A stretch of 64,000 bases of DNA from Tectiglobus sp965223355 (GCA_965223355.1 CBDCWE010000003.1:2976001-3040000); one strand, 5' to 3'; shown: positions 25,662 through 34,787, numbered from the stretch's first letter. Made by a program: numbers and translations. Notes: generated by a model from the letters alone, not told the origin.

Positions 25662-27316
25662 CGGCGGCGGTTGAACGACATCAGACGTCTCAAACGCCTT
25701 ATCGCGGTCCAAGCCCGAAGCTCAAGTCCGCTGCGTTCCGGGCATTGTTGGTTGGCAGCTTCGTGACCGTCATGTTCGCCGCCGTTTCGGCGCAACTGGT
25801 CCGTTTGGCGTTGAAGGGGCAATACGCTCACGTTGCAGCTCCGGCCGAACCGGTGCGCGAGTTCTTTACGCGCCCCGACATCGTCGATCGCAACGGCCGT
25901 CTGTTGGCGACCGACGTTGCACTCCCGATACTGTTTGCCGATCCGTTCCATGTTCTGAGCGTCGATGAAACCGTCGAGCAGCTTGCGGTGTACTTTCCGG
26001 AGCTGGACTCATCGCGCGTCCGCGCCGCCTTGGCCGACCGCACCAGGCGCTATTATCCACTGAAACGCGCCGTGGCCCCGGCCCTGGCCCAGACGATCCA
26101 TGATCTCGGACTGCCGGGCATCGATTTTCGGGACGCGCCCAAACGCAGCTATCCGGTAGGGCGTCTCGCGGGCCACCTGCTTGGGTATGTAAACGGCTAC
26201 AACCACGGCATCGCCGGCGTTGAGCGGTTTGTCAACGACAGCCCCGATGTTCGCAAGATCCACACCGCCGGTGTCAACGGTGCGGCGCCGGTGCGGCTGA
26301 CAATTGATGTCCGTGCCCAGTACGGATTGGAACACGAACTAAGGCGCGCAATGACGCGCTATCGGGCTCAGGCGGCGACCGGAATTGTTATGGACGTCGA
26401 CAATGGCGGCATCGTTGCGGCGGCCTCGCTGCCGGGCGTTGATCCGTCGGCGAAACGCGACGTGCTTGACCGGGCCAAGCGCAATCGGTTTGCGGGTGAT
26501 GCATTCGAGCTCGGCTCGGTGTTCAAGGTTTTCACGTTGGCCATGGCGTACGAGCTGCAACTGGTGTCACCGGACGCACTGATCGACGTATCGGCGCCGC
26601 TCAGGGTTGGCCGTTTTACGATTACGGACGACCATCCCGTTCGCGCCAAGCTGACGCTGGATCAGATCTTGACACGGTCTTCCAACATTGGCGCCGGCGT
26701 GCTCGCCCAAATCGCAGGCAAGGACAAACAACGGGCGTTTCTCGGCCGGCTTGGATTGCTCGACAAAATCGAAGGCAAGGGTCTCAGGATTGTCGCGCCC
26801 CAGCCGCCCAAGCATTGGGGCGAGGCTGAGACGGTTACGGTCAGCTATGGCCACGGCATCGCCGTCAGTCCACTGCAGTTCACGGTCGCGTTCGCGAGTA
26901 TCGTTAACGGCGGCTTCGCCGTCCAACCGACCGTGGTGGTGCAACAGGATGCACAGCAGCACAAGCCGCGCCGGATTTTGGGCGCCGAAACCAGCGCTGC
27001 CCTGCGTCGGATGTTGCGCGATAACGTCATGCACGGCACCGGGCGCCGCGCCGACATCAATGGCTATCGTGTTGGCGGCAAGACCGGTACCGCCGATCGG
27101 GCGCGGGGCGGGCGCTACGATGGAAAGTCGGTGATCTCGACATTTGCGGCCGCCTTTCCGATCGACAAGCCGCGTTATGGTGTTGTCGTGACGCTGTTTG
27201 ACCCGCGGCCCGAAGGCGGTCGCGATGCCCGCAGCGCCGGCCGCACGGCCGCACCCGCAGCCGGCAAAATCATCGCTCGCCTCGGCCCGTTGCTCAATAT
27301 GCCGATTGCGCGTTAA
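25658..27316 (+). CDS. ftsI: Septal peptidoglycan transpeptidase (PBP3)
   Basis: A 552-residue class B penicillin-binding protein with one N-terminal helix (FRALLVGSFVTVMFAAVSAQLVRLAL), a dimerisation region with RPDIVDRNGRLLATD, and a transpeptidase domain. The catalytic motifs are intact: Ser287-x-x-Lys290 (ELGSVFKVF), Ser341-Ser-Asn343 (TRSSNIG) and Lys475-Thr-Gly (GGKTGTAD). It cross-links septal peptidoglycan and should be the beta-lactam target. In most relatives murE follows; here an unrelated gene does. Confidence 0.95.
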   Translation: MTAAVERHQTSQTPYRGPSPKLKSAAFRALLVGSFVTVMFAAVSAQLVRLALKGQYAHVAAPAEPVREFFTRPDIVDRNGRLLATDVALPILFADPFHVLSVDETVEQLAVYFPELDSSRVRAALADRTRRYYPLKRAVAPALAQTIHDLGLPGIDFRDAPKRSYPVGRLAGHLLGYVNGYNHGIAGVERFVNDSPDVRKIHTAGVNGAAPVRLTIDVRAQYGLEHELRRAMTRYRAQAATGIVMDVDNGGIVAAASLPGVDPSAKRDVLDRAKRNRFAGDAFELGSVFKVFTLAMAYELQLVSPDALIDVSAPLRVGRFTITDDHPVRAKLTLDQILTRSSNIGAGVLAQIAGKDKQRAFLGRLGLLDKIEGKGLRIVAPQPPKHWGEAETVTVSYGHGIAVSPLQFTVAFASIVNGGFAVQPTVVVQQDAQQHKPRRILGAETSAALRRMLRDNVMHGTGRRADINGYRVGGKTGTADRARGGRYDGKSVISTFAAAFPIDKPRYGVVVTLFDPRPEGGRDARSAGRTAAPAAGKIIARLGPLLNMPIAR

Positions 27317-27345
27317 GCACGTCTGAACCGAAACTTTGATCGAAC

Positions 27346-28032
27346 ATGGCGATGGACGTCAGCCAGCTCACTGCCGAACTTGAACAACGCGGCCTGACCA
27401 TGCGCGGCGCGTTCCATCCCGCGCCCGATGACGGCGTTCCAGACGTCGGTGATGGGCGCCCGGCGCAGACGCTGGTGCTTGTCGGCAATGCCGGGCCTGG
27501 CATGTGGGCGCGCTTTATCCGTGAGCGTGATCCTGGCGCGCACCTGCTGGATGATTGGTCGAGGGATGTCCTCGAGCAACTCGCCGGTTGCCTGGGAGCG
27601 CGCGCCTTGTTTCCGTTCGCGCGGCCCTATCTGCCGTTTCAGCGCTGGGCGCAACGGGCCGAGGCCGTGTTCTGCTCGCCACTCGGTATTCTCATGCACC
27701 CCGAATACGGTCTGTGGCATGGCTATCGCGGCGCGCTGGCCTTGGCCGATCCGTTGCAGTTGCCAAGGCCGGTCCAAGGCGTCAGCCCGTGTGCGACCTG
27801 TGCTGACAAACCCTGCCTTTCAGCCTGTCCGGTCGACGCGTTCGATGCGAGCGCGGGCTACGATGTTCCGGCCTGCACCGCGCATATCGCATCTGATGCC
27901 GGCAGCACTTGCCTTGAGACCGGCTGCCTCGCCCGCCACGCTTGCCCGATCGGCCGTGACTATCGCTACGCGCCCGATCAGGCGAAGTTCCACATGGCGG
28001 CGTTTCTCAAGAACAACCGGGCCATGCACTAA
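27346..28032 (+). CDS. Iron-sulfur (ferredoxin-like) protein of unknown role
   Basis: A 228-residue soluble protein. Cys149, 152, 157 and 161 (CATCADKPCLSACPVDAF) resemble a 4Fe-4S binding loop. A second group, Cys177, 189, 194 and 200 (PACTAH...TCLETGCLARHACPIG), has unusual spacing. The N-terminal part (TLVLVGNAGPGMW) and the cysteine layout distantly recall QueG-type or corrinoid-reductase proteins, but it is far shorter than QueG. It directly follows ftsI. Its stop TAA is the left border of a family-1 repeat. Confidence 0.75.
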   Translation: MAMDVSQLTAELEQRGLTMRGAFHPAPDDGVPDVGDGRPAQTLVLVGNAGPGMWARFIRERDPGAHLLDDWSRDVLEQLAGCLGARALFPFARPYLPFQRWAQRAEAVFCSPLGILMHPEYGLWHGYRGALALADPLQLPRPVQGVSPCATCADKPCLSACPVDAFDASAGYDVPACTAHIASDAGSTCLETGCLARHACPIGRDYRYAPDQAKFHMAAFLKNNRAMH

Positions 28033-28112
28033 AGCAACCTGCCTTTATTCGGGATCGGAACGAGCCTGAATAAAGGCAGAAAGTTGCTCGCTTCTAAAGC
28101 ACGATGATCTAG
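28029..28112 (-). repeat. Family-1 repeat supplying stop codons to two convergent genes
   Basis: An 84-bp short-form copy in reverse orientation, from CTAA (28029-28032) to CTAG (28109-28112). The left border contains the TAA stop of the iron-sulfur gene. The right border contains, on the minus strand, the TAG stop of the aldolase gene. Removing the element would join CA-CTAG-TC, in which both genes would still end at the palindromic CTAG. Confidence 0.9.
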
Positions 28113-28831
28113 TCACGATAGTCAGGCTCTTCCTCATCGAGCACCGTCCGGATGGCTGCGAGATGCTTTGTCGCCATGTCGGGATAGTCGGACCATTGTT
28201 GCGCGGTCTTTTCCGCAACAGTGTGGCTTGCAACATTGAGCGCGCGGCCGCTCGACAGCGCCGTGATGTAGGTCTCGGCCGACTTCTCGAAGTAGTAGAT
28301 GGCGTCGAATGCATCGGCCACCGTCGGCCCGACCGTCAAGACACCGTGCTGGCCCATCATCAGAACCGACTTGTTGCCGAGCATTCCGGCAAGGCGCTCT
28401 GCTTCATCGCCGAGGCCCATACCGTCATAGCCGTCATCAACGGCAACCCGGTTGTAAAACCGCATGGTGTTTTGATCGATCGGCGGCAAGGTCGGGTCCT
28501 TGAGACAGGACAGTGCCGTCGCATACTTCGGGTGCACGTGCATGATGCAACGCGCGTGCGCGACCTTGCGGTGCATGGCGCCGTGTATCGCCCAGGCTGT
28601 CGGGTCGACCGTGTCGCCGAGCTCATCGACGTGCTCGGCATTGGCGTCGAGTTCGAGCAGGTCGCTGGCTTTGATCTTGGACCAGTGCACGCCATAGGGG
28701 TTCATCAAGAACCGGGCGCCGTCATCGCAAACCGCCAGGCTGTAGTGGTTGGCAATGCCTTCATGCATGTTGAGCCGCGCCGACCAGCGAAACGCTGCTG
28801 CCAGATCACGGCGGGATTCGATGTGTTCCAT
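28109..28831 (-). CDS. Class II aldolase/adducin family protein
   Basis: A 240-residue zinc-dependent aldolase-fold protein. Features include LAAAFRWSARLNMHEGIANHYSLAV, FLMNPYGVHWSKIKASDLLELD and the metal-binding HAMHRKVAHARCIMHVHPKYATALSC (His-x-His). A later MGQHGVLTVGPTVADAF supplies the third His. The family includes fuculose- and ribulose-phosphate aldolases and decarboxylases; the non-phosphorylated subgroup is common next to dehydrogenases, as here. Its TAG stop is formed by the repeat border. Confidence 0.88.
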   Translation of the reverse strand: MEHIESRRDLAAAFRWSARLNMHEGIANHYSLAVCDDGARFLMNPYGVHWSKIKASDLLELDANAEHVDELGDTVDPTAWAIHGAMHRKVAHARCIMHVHPKYATALSCLKDPTLPPIDQNTMRFYNRVAVDDGYDGMGLGDEAERLAGMLGNKSVLMMGQHGVLTVGPTVADAFDAIYYFEKSAETYITALSSGRALNVASHTVAEKTAQQWSDYPDMATKHLAAIRTVLDEEEPDYRD

Positions 28832-28986
28832 CTCTTGTCGTCCTATCGCCTGTCAGACTGAGCTCGAACCATCCCGCGCCCCCGTCTGCCGCCCAAAGCC
28901 GCGCTCGCATCGCCTCCCGGCCTCGTTTCCAGTTCCTATAAGGCCCACCGCACCGGACCCGCGGTGGCGCGCGATTTTGGGTCAGA

Positions 28987-30636
28987 CTACTGTGCGGCGG
29001 CAGCTACGACAATCGGCTCGAGCGCCGGTTTGCCGAGAATGAGGTCCGAGCCTTTCTCACCGATCATCATCGTTGCGGCATTGAGATTGGCGGAAATCAT
29101 CTCCGGCATGATCGAGGCATCAACAACGCGCAATCCTTCGATACCGCGCACTCTTAGTTTGTCGTCGACGACGGCGCTCGGGTCAGTTGCCGGGCCCATG
29201 CGGCAGGTGCCCATGACGTGATAGGTCGTGTTCCCCCAGCGCCGCGCCGCATCGAGCAGTTCATCGTCGCTTTGCACGTCCTCGCCGGGATAGGTTTCAC
29301 CGTCGAAATAGATCTTCATCGCGTTGGTTTGCATCAGCCTGCGGGCCAGCTTCATGGCTTCGATCGTAACCTTGCGATCAAGCTCCTCGGCAAGGTAGTT
29401 GGGTTGGATGATCGGTGCTGCGAACGGATCGGAGGAGCGGGCGCGAACATAGCCGCGGCTGGTTGGCCGATGCTGCCAGGATGCGATTGTGTAACCGGGA
29501 TGGGAATCGAACACGCCATGCTGACCGTCCTTGAAGCTTGCCGGCGTAAAGATGAACTGGACGTCGTTCGATTTGGTCTCGGGATTGGAATGCCAGAACC
29601 CATAGACCAGTGAGGCGGAGAGATTGACAATGCTCTCAGCACCGACCAGGTATTTTACGATTTCACCGACAAGACGCAGTCCCGTTGCGCGTTCGTTGAG
29701 GGTTTCGATGCCCTTTACTTTCGCGCACAGGCGGGGGGCATAGTGGTCCTGCAGGTTCTCACCAACGCCCGGCAATGCGTGGCGCAGCTCAATGCCCAGT
29801 GTGCTCAGCAGGTCCGGATCGCCGATCCCGGACAACTGCAGGATCTGAGGAGAGTTGATCGCCCCGCCGCACACAATCACTTCGCGATGCACCTTGATCT
29901 CCTGCAGAGGACCGCTCAGCCCGCCCTTGGCCAATTCGACGCCGACGGCCCGCTTTCCATCCAGCACAATTCGCGTGGCATGGGCATTGGTTTTGACCGT
30001 CAAGTTCGGACGTCGCTTCGCCGGATTGAGAAAAGCCGTGGCAGTCGATACGCGCCGGCCGCGATAGGCGGTGCGTTGCACGTAGGAGATGCCCTCCTGG
30101 GTCGCGCCGTTGTAATCTTTGTTGCGCGGAATGCCGAGTTCTCCGGCGCCCGCCATGAAGGCGTCACAAAGCGGATGGTGAAACGGAAGATCGGCGACCT
30201 TCAAGGGGCCTTCGCGGCCGCGAAAGGTCTCGTCGCCGTCGCCAATGCGGGTTTCGCAGCGCTTAAAGTAGGGCAGAACGTCGGCGTAGCCCCAGCCGAT
30301 GTTGCCGCGTTGCGACCAGCCATCGAAATCCATCCGCTGCCCGCGATTATAGATGTGGCCGTTCACCGAGCTCGAACCGCCAAGCGTCTTGCCTCTTGGC
30401 ACCGGCGTCGCCCGATGATTGGTCCAATGCGTCGGTTCGGCCGTGTAGAGCCAGTTCACCTTTGGGTCGACAAGTGTCTTGATGAAACCTGCAGGAATGT
30501 GAATGTAGGGGTTCCAGTCGGGCGGGCCGGCCTCCAGCAGGCACACCGAATGGCGGCCCGTTTCCGTCAGGCGGTTGGCGACAATACAGCCGGCGGAGCC
30601 GGCACCGACGATGACGTAGTCGTAGGCCTCACTCAC
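28987..30636 (-). CDS. GMC-family (choline-dehydrogenase-like) FAD oxidoreductase
   Basis: A 549-residue flavoenzyme oxidising an alcohol. The FAD-binding motif is YDYVIVGAGSAGCIVANRLTE. GMC signature 1 (TPVPRGKTLGGSSSVNGHIYNRG) and signature 2 (VIVCGGAINSPQILQLSGIG) are present, with the C-terminal YHVMGTCRMGPATDPSAVVD and MISANLNAATMMIGEK. I use the GTG at 30636, preceded by GGGGGAA, because it starts the domain. An in-frame ATG at 30759 would run through a repeat motif. Substrate unknown. Confidence 0.9.
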   Translation of the reverse strand: MSEAYDYVIVGAGSAGCIVANRLTETGRHSVCLLEAGPPDWNPYIHIPAGFIKTLVDPKVNWLYTAEPTHWTNHRATPVPRGKTLGGSSSVNGHIYNRGQRMDFDGWSQRGNIGWGYADVLPYFKRCETRIGDGDETFRGREGPLKVADLPFHHPLCDAFMAGAGELGIPRNKDYNGATQEGISYVQRTAYRGRRVSTATAFLNPAKRRPNLTVKTNAHATRIVLDGKRAVGVELAKGGLSGPLQEIKVHREVIVCGGAINSPQILQLSGIGDPDLLSTLGIELRHALPGVGENLQDHYAPRLCAKVKGIETLNERATGLRLVGEIVKYLVGAESIVNLSASLVYGFWHSNPETKSNDVQFIFTPASFKDGQHGVFDSHPGYTIASWQHRPTSRGYVRARSSDPFAAPIIQPNYLAEELDRKVTIEAMKLARRLMQTNAMKIYFDGETYPGEDVQSDDELLDAARRWGNTTYHVMGTCRMGPATDPSAVVDDKLRVRGIEGLRVVDASIMPEMISANLNAATMMIGEKGSDLILGKPALEPIVVAAAAQ

Positions 30637-30690
30637 GTTTGTCGTTCCCCCAAAGCTCGAGACGCCGCACACGGGTCTGTTCAAACCACT

Positions 30691-30720
30691 AGGCCGCACG
30701 CTCGTAAATCCGGGCACATT
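30691..30720 (+). repeat. 28-bp TAGGCC-type motif, copy 2
   Basis: TAGGCCGCACGCTCGTAAAT followed by CCGGGCACAT. It matches the copy at 63475 in all but a few positions, including the following TNGGCG. Confidence 0.7.
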
Positions 30721-30757
30721 GGCGCCGATTTGGCCAAGATATGCAAGGCGCGGCCTC

Positions 30758-30846
30758 AACTTAATCGCCGTTTGACGGCGATCTTTGAGGGGCTTTCAGC
30801 CCCTCAAACTGCCCGACCGGGGGATCATCCCCTGGACCCGGACTTT
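30758..30846 (-). repeat. Family-2 multi-hairpin repeat (reverse, partial)
   Basis: Contains AATCGCCGTTTGACGGCGAT, TTGAGGGGCTTTCAGCCCCTCAA and GGGGGATCATCCCCTGGACCC, the reverse complement of the family-2 order. It sits between the GMC gene and the end of the MFS gene. Confidence 0.75.
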
Positions 30847-30916
30847 ATTTGTAGGGAGCAGAATTCATAGCGAGCAAAGCGCCCCGGCGGCGATAGCGCC
30901 CGATCGTGTAGCGGGC

Positions 30917-32431
30917 CTATCGCCGCCGAGGGGCGGGCTTTGCCATCAGCGCCACGGGTATGCCGATCGCCGCCACCAGCGTAAACAAGCCGAACGCATT
31001 GAGGTAGGCAATCATGGCCGCCTGCCGGGTGATCTCGCGCGAGATCGTGCTGAGCCCCATCAGGGTCGTTGCATCCCAGGCGCCGGCGACCCACGGCGAG
31101 GTCAGGCCCGGATTAAACGGATTGATGAACTCGACAAGGCGGGCATAGTTGACGCTGGTCGAGCGCACGACCTCGGCAACGCAAATCGAGATAAACAGGC
31201 TCGATCCGACATTTCTGAGAAGATGAAAGACGCCGAGCGTTTCCGGTCGATGTTTGGGGTCGAGATCGGAAAACGCGAGAACGTTCATGGGCACAAACAC
31301 CATGCCGATGCTGAGACCCTGCAGGATGCTGTTGAGCGCCATCTCCAGCGGCGTCACATTGAGATCAAACTGCATCATCCAAGCGCCGGCAATCGTCAGC
31401 AGGCCGAACCCCGTCGCCATGCTCAGGCGCGGGTCGACGCGGTCGGAATACATCGCAAGAAAAAAGCCGACCAGACCGCCAATGCCGCGGCTGCCGACCA
31501 GCAGGCCGATCAATGTATCCGGATAGTCAAAGTGCTGGCGCAACAGCGAGGGCAGGATCACCATCGGTGTGAACGAGAGCATGCCGAAGAAGGTGACGAG
31601 CATAAAGCCAAGGGTCAGGTTGCGGTTTCTGAGCAAGCCGAGATTGAGAAACGGATGTTTGGCCGTCAGGCTGTGGGAGAGGAACAGATAGAAGGAGATC
31701 ACTGACATCAAAGCCGCGATCCGGATCTCGTCTGCTTCGAACCAATCAAGCCGCGGGCCGCGGGCCAGGATATACTGCAGCGCGCAAACGGCCACGGACA
31801 GCGACAGAAAGCCGGTCCAGTCAAGCCGCACGCGCTGCGTTGGTCCATCCCGCGGCAGCGTCGCAATGAGCCCGATGAGACCGGCAACGGCGATCGGCAG
31901 CAGCATCAGGAAGGCCCATCGCCAGCCGTAGGCCTCGGCCACGATACCGGCAAAGGTCGGCCCGATGATGGGGCCGATGATGACGCCCATCCCGTTGATG
32001 CCCATAACCATCTGGTGCTTTTCTTTCGGCCAGTTGTTGAGCAGAAAGTTCTGCACCAGCGGCACGGTCGGCGCCCCGATCGCCCCTTGGAGAATACGCC
32101 AGATCACCAGTTCCGTGAGCGACTGGGCAAGGCCGCACATCAAGGTGGCAATCGAAAATCCGGCAATGCAGGAGCACATCACCGTCTTGGCGCCGAACCG
32201 GGCCACTAGCCATCCGGTCATCGGTGTTGCGATCGCAATGGCGAGGATGTTGAAAGTGACGACCCAGGAAACTTCATCGGGCGTTGCCGACAACGCCCCC
32301 TGGATTTGCGGGAGAACTGCCGAGACAACCAGGATCGTCGTGAAGTACAGCGTCAGGGTGAGCATGCAGAAGACGAGAATCGCCACTCGCCGCAAAAGGG
32401 GTAGATACCGACGGTTCTGTTCGCTTGACAT
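30917..32431 (-). CDS. DHA2-family MFS drug exporter (EmrB/QacA type), second copy
   Basis: A 504-residue 14-helix exporter closely related in layout to those at 818-2344 and 58232-59758. The blocks ILVVSAVLPQIQGALSATPDEVSWVVTFNILA and GWLVARFGAKTVM (motif A), and GMGVIIGPIIGPTFAGIVAEAYGWRW (motif C) are conserved. The C-terminus is Arg-rich (KPAPRRR). No fusion-protein or regulator gene is adjacent. The start is followed immediately upstream by repeat sequence, so its promoter lies within or beside it. Confidence 0.92.
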   Translation of the reverse strand: MSSEQNRRYLPLLRRVAILVFCMLTLTLYFTTILVVSAVLPQIQGALSATPDEVSWVVTFNILAIAIATPMTGWLVARFGAKTVMCSCIAGFSIATLMCGLAQSLTELVIWRILQGAIGAPTVPLVQNFLLNNWPKEKHQMVMGINGMGVIIGPIIGPTFAGIVAEAYGWRWAFLMLLPIAVAGLIGLIATLPRDGPTQRVRLDWTGFLSLSVAVCALQYILARGPRLDWFEADEIRIAALMSVISFYLFLSHSLTAKHPFLNLGLLRNRNLTLGFMLVTFFGMLSFTPMVILPSLLRQHFDYPDTLIGLLVGSRGIGGLVGFFLAMYSDRVDPRLSMATGFGLLTIAGAWMMQFDLNVTPLEMALNSILQGLSIGMVFVPMNVLAFSDLDPKHRPETLGVFHLLRNVGSSLFISICVAEVVRSTSVNYARLVEFINPFNPGLTSPWVAGAWDATTLMGLSTISREITRQAAMIAYLNAFGLFTLVAAIGIPVALMAKPAPRRR

Positions 32432-32448
32432 TGTGTGTGTTGGCTGCG

Positions 32449-32500
32449 TCCGCCCCTATTCGGGATCGGAACGATCTCGAATAGGGGCGGGTTGTTCTAG
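32449..32500 (+). repeat. Partial family-1 repeat (right hairpin only)
   Basis: CGCCCCTATTCGGGATCGGAACGATCTCGAATAGGGGCGGGTTGTTCTAG forms one hairpin similar to the right arm of family 1, sharing its CTAG border with the full copy that follows. The stem shows compensating changes (CCCCTATT/AATAGGGG versus GCCTTTATT/AATAAAGGC), which implies selection for, or conversion of, the stem. Confidence 0.75.
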
Positions 32501-32635
32501 ATCATCGTGCTTTAAGTTGGAACCGCTATTGCGGTTCCAACTTAAAGCACAAAGATGATCGCCACTTTAGAGACGAGCAACTTTCTGCCTTTATTCAGGA
32601 TCGTTCCGATTCCGAATAAAGGCAGGTTGCTCTAG
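32497..32635 (+). repeat. Family-1 CTAG-bounded repeat, long form
   Basis: A 139-bp copy with CTAG at both borders. The left hairpin is GTGCTTTAAGTTGGAACCGC-TATT-GCGGTTCCAACTTAAAGCAC (20-bp perfect stem). The right hairpin is GCCTTTATTCAGGATCG/CGATTCCGAATAAAGGC type. Confidence 0.92.
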
Positions 32636-32742
32636 AAAACCGATTGCGAGCGGGTTCGAACGGCCCCGCTTGTGATCGTCAATTGCTCGCATCGTTGGCG
32701 CGTTTTACCAATCAGACCCAAGATCCTTTCGGCGTGTGGCTC

Positions 32743-33768
32743 TCAACCAGTCGCCATCACGCGGCGACGGACCTCCGGCAAGACCTTGGTGCCCAATAGC
32801 TCGATACTCTCCAAGATGTGCTCCTGAGCCATGCCCGGCCACGATACCCGCATCGTGAGATGGCGAACACCAATGCGGTGCTGTTCGAGGAGCGCGGTGG
32901 TCACCTGCTCCGGCGAGCCGACGGCAAACCGGTTTCTGGCGAGCTTCTGCAGCTGGATTTCCGGCGCCGCCGCCGCGTCAATGCTGACGCCCGCCAGCCC
33001 CCAGCGCGCATACGACTCATACTTGGCCAGCAGATAGGGCGCGGCGCGTTTGAGCGCGGTCTCTTCGTCGCCGGCGCAGGCAACCTCGTAGAGCCGGACG
33101 ATGTGGTCCGTGGCCGGTTGGCCGGCACGGGCGCGAACGTCGTGGAACATCGCGATTTCCTCGCCGATCTTGTCCACGGACGCGCTTGGCACCAGACACC
33201 AGCCGTCGGCAATCTCGGCAGCCCGTTTGATGCTGGCTTCGACCTGCGCCCCGATCAGCAGCGGCGGACCCGGGCGTTGGACCGGTTGCGGCCGGATCGT
33301 CACGTCGTCAAACTGCCAGTATCTGCCGTGATGCGTCACCCGATCCTGCGCCCACAAGCGCCGTATGATCTCGATTGCCTCCACCATGCGGCTCACGCGT
33401 TGTTTGATCGGAACGCGGAACATGTCGAATTCGGCCTGGCGATAGCCGAGCCCGACGCCGAGGTTGAAGCGCCCGCCGCTGAGGACATCCAAAAACGCTG
33501 AGAGCTCGGCGATTTCAAGCGGGTTGTGCAGCGGTAACAGAACGATGTTGGTGCCAAGCTCCATGCCCTCGGCTTCCCCGGCAAGGCGTTGCAGCATGCC
33601 GAGCAACGGAAAGTAGTGATAGGGCGGGACGGCATGGTGTTCGCCGCCCCATAGCGAGTCGAAACCAAGCTGGCGCATCAGACGAACTTGTTCGATCATT
33701 TCGGCGAACTTGCGTTGCGGGTCCTCACTGTCAGGGTGTTGCGCGTTGATGTAGATGCCGAGTTTCAT
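32743..33768 (-). CDS. Luciferase-like (LLM class) flavin-dependent oxidoreductase
   Basis: A 341-residue TIM-barrel protein of the bacterial luciferase-like family, which uses reduced FMN or F420. It has MKLGIYINAQHPDSEDP, LGFDSLWGGEHHAVPPYHYFPLLGML, TNIVLLPLHNPLEIAELSAFLDVLSGGRFNLGVGLGYR and RPQPVQRPGPPLLIGA. Its start overlaps the stop of the next paralogous gene by four bases (ATGA), so the pair is coupled. The substrate cannot be inferred. Confidence 0.92.
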   Translation of the reverse strand: MKLGIYINAQHPDSEDPQRKFAEMIEQVRLMRQLGFDSLWGGEHHAVPPYHYFPLLGMLQRLAGEAEGMELGTNIVLLPLHNPLEIAELSAFLDVLSGGRFNLGVGLGYRQAEFDMFRVPIKQRVSRMVEAIEIIRRLWAQDRVTHHGRYWQFDDVTIRPQPVQRPGPPLLIGAQVEASIKRAAEIADGWCLVPSASVDKIGEEIAMFHDVRARAGQPATDHIVRLYEVACAGDEETALKRAAPYLLAKYESYARWGLAGVSIDAAAAPEIQLQKLARNRFAVGSPEQVTTALLEQHRIGVRHLTMRVSWPGMAQEHILESIELLGTKVLPEVRRRVMATG

Positions 33769-34787
33769 AGCGGCGCCTCCGCGTCTTGCCGCCCGGCATC
33801 GGTATTTGGTTGCCCGGACCGCGCAGTCCCGGCGTGCGTGGGGCGGGCGACATCCTCCTGGAAACGCTGCATGGTGTGTTTCATGTCAGCCGTCGTTGAT
33901 CCGGCAAACGTCAGATTGATGTGGCTCACGCCGATCTCCGCGAGCGCTGCAACATCACCAATCATGTCGCAGGGCGAACCGGAAAACAGTCGGCGGGGCG
34001 TATCGAAGCCGGGTTGTCGTTCGAACGAAACCGGCCCGAAGAACAAATAGGCAATGTCGATGCTCGATGGATCGCGGCCGTCTCGTTCGGCGAATTCGTG
34101 CAGTTTGGCGATCCGCGCCTTGAGGCGATCCGGCGTATCGAGCCGCCATCTGGGGTTGCCGGAACCCGGATACCAGACATCGCCCAGACGAACCGTGCGC
34201 CGCAGTGCCGGTGCGCTTTCGCCGCCGACCCAGATTGGCGGGTGCGGCGTCTGCACCGGTTTGGGAAGAAACGCAATGTTCGAGAACTCGACGAACTCGC
34301 CGCTGTAGGCCGGGGCATCCTTGGTCCACAGCTCTTTCATCGCTTCAATGAACTCGTCTGTGACCTTGCCGCGGGCCTCGAACGGTTTCGTCTCCAGGGC
34401 TTCGAACTCTTCGCGCAGCCAGCCGGCGCCGACCCCGAATAAAATGCGTCCATTTGACAACAGGTCCATCGATGCCAGCATCTTCGCCGTCAGCAGGGCC
34501 GGGCGATGCGGTATCACCATCACGGACGACAGCAGCTTGATGCGTTCCGTGCAGCCGACCAGAAAGGTCATGGCTGTCAGCATCTCGAAGGAAAACCCGG
34601 ACGCCCCCCCGGCCCATTTGGCATCTTCGCTATAGGGATAGTCAGAGGCAGTCGCGCGCGGTACGACGACGTGGTCCGATACGCTGAGGAAATCGAACCC
34701 GTAAGCTTCAGCACCCTGCGCAATCGTCATGTAAGCTTCGCGCGACGTCATTAGCCCGCGCGGCGAAGTGTTGACACCAAATCTCAT
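33765..34787 (-). CDS. Luciferase-like (LLM class) oxidoreductase, TIGR03619-like
   Basis: A 340-residue luciferase-like monooxygenase-fold protein. MRFGVNTSPRGLMTS, YGFDFLSVSDHVVVPR, SSVMVIPHRPALLTAKMLASMDLLSNGRILFGVGAGWLREEF and FLPKPVQTPHPPIWVGGESAPALRR match the group often described as F420-dependent oxidoreductases of the Rv2161c type. Upstream partner of the coupled pair. The last 25 residues are Arg/Gln-rich and not conserved. Confidence 0.92.
   Translation of the reverse strand: MRFGVNTSPRGLMTSREAYMTIAQGAEAYGFDFLSVSDHVVVPRATASDYPYSEDAKWAGGASGFSFEMLTAMTFLVGCTERIKLLSSVMVIPHRPALLTAKMLASMDLLSNGRILFGVGAGWLREEFEALETKPFEARGKVTDEFIEAMKELWTKDAPAYSGEFVEFSNIAFLPKPVQTPHPPIWVGGESAPALRRTVRLGDVWYPGSGNPRWRLDTPDRLKARIAKLHEFAERDGRDPSSIDIAYLFFGPVSFERQPGFDTPRRLFSGSPCDMIGDVAALAEIGVSHINLTFAGSTTADMKHTMQRFQEDVARPTHAGTARSGQPNTDAGRQDAEAPL

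Noticed and set aside
27346..28032. Naming the iron-sulfur protein QueG
   Set aside because: It is about 150 residues shorter than QueG and the second cysteine set differs.
30637..30759. N-terminal extension of the GMC dehydrogenase
   Set aside because: The extension is translated from a TAGGCC-type repeat motif; the GTG at 30636 has a good ribosome site and begins the FAD fold.
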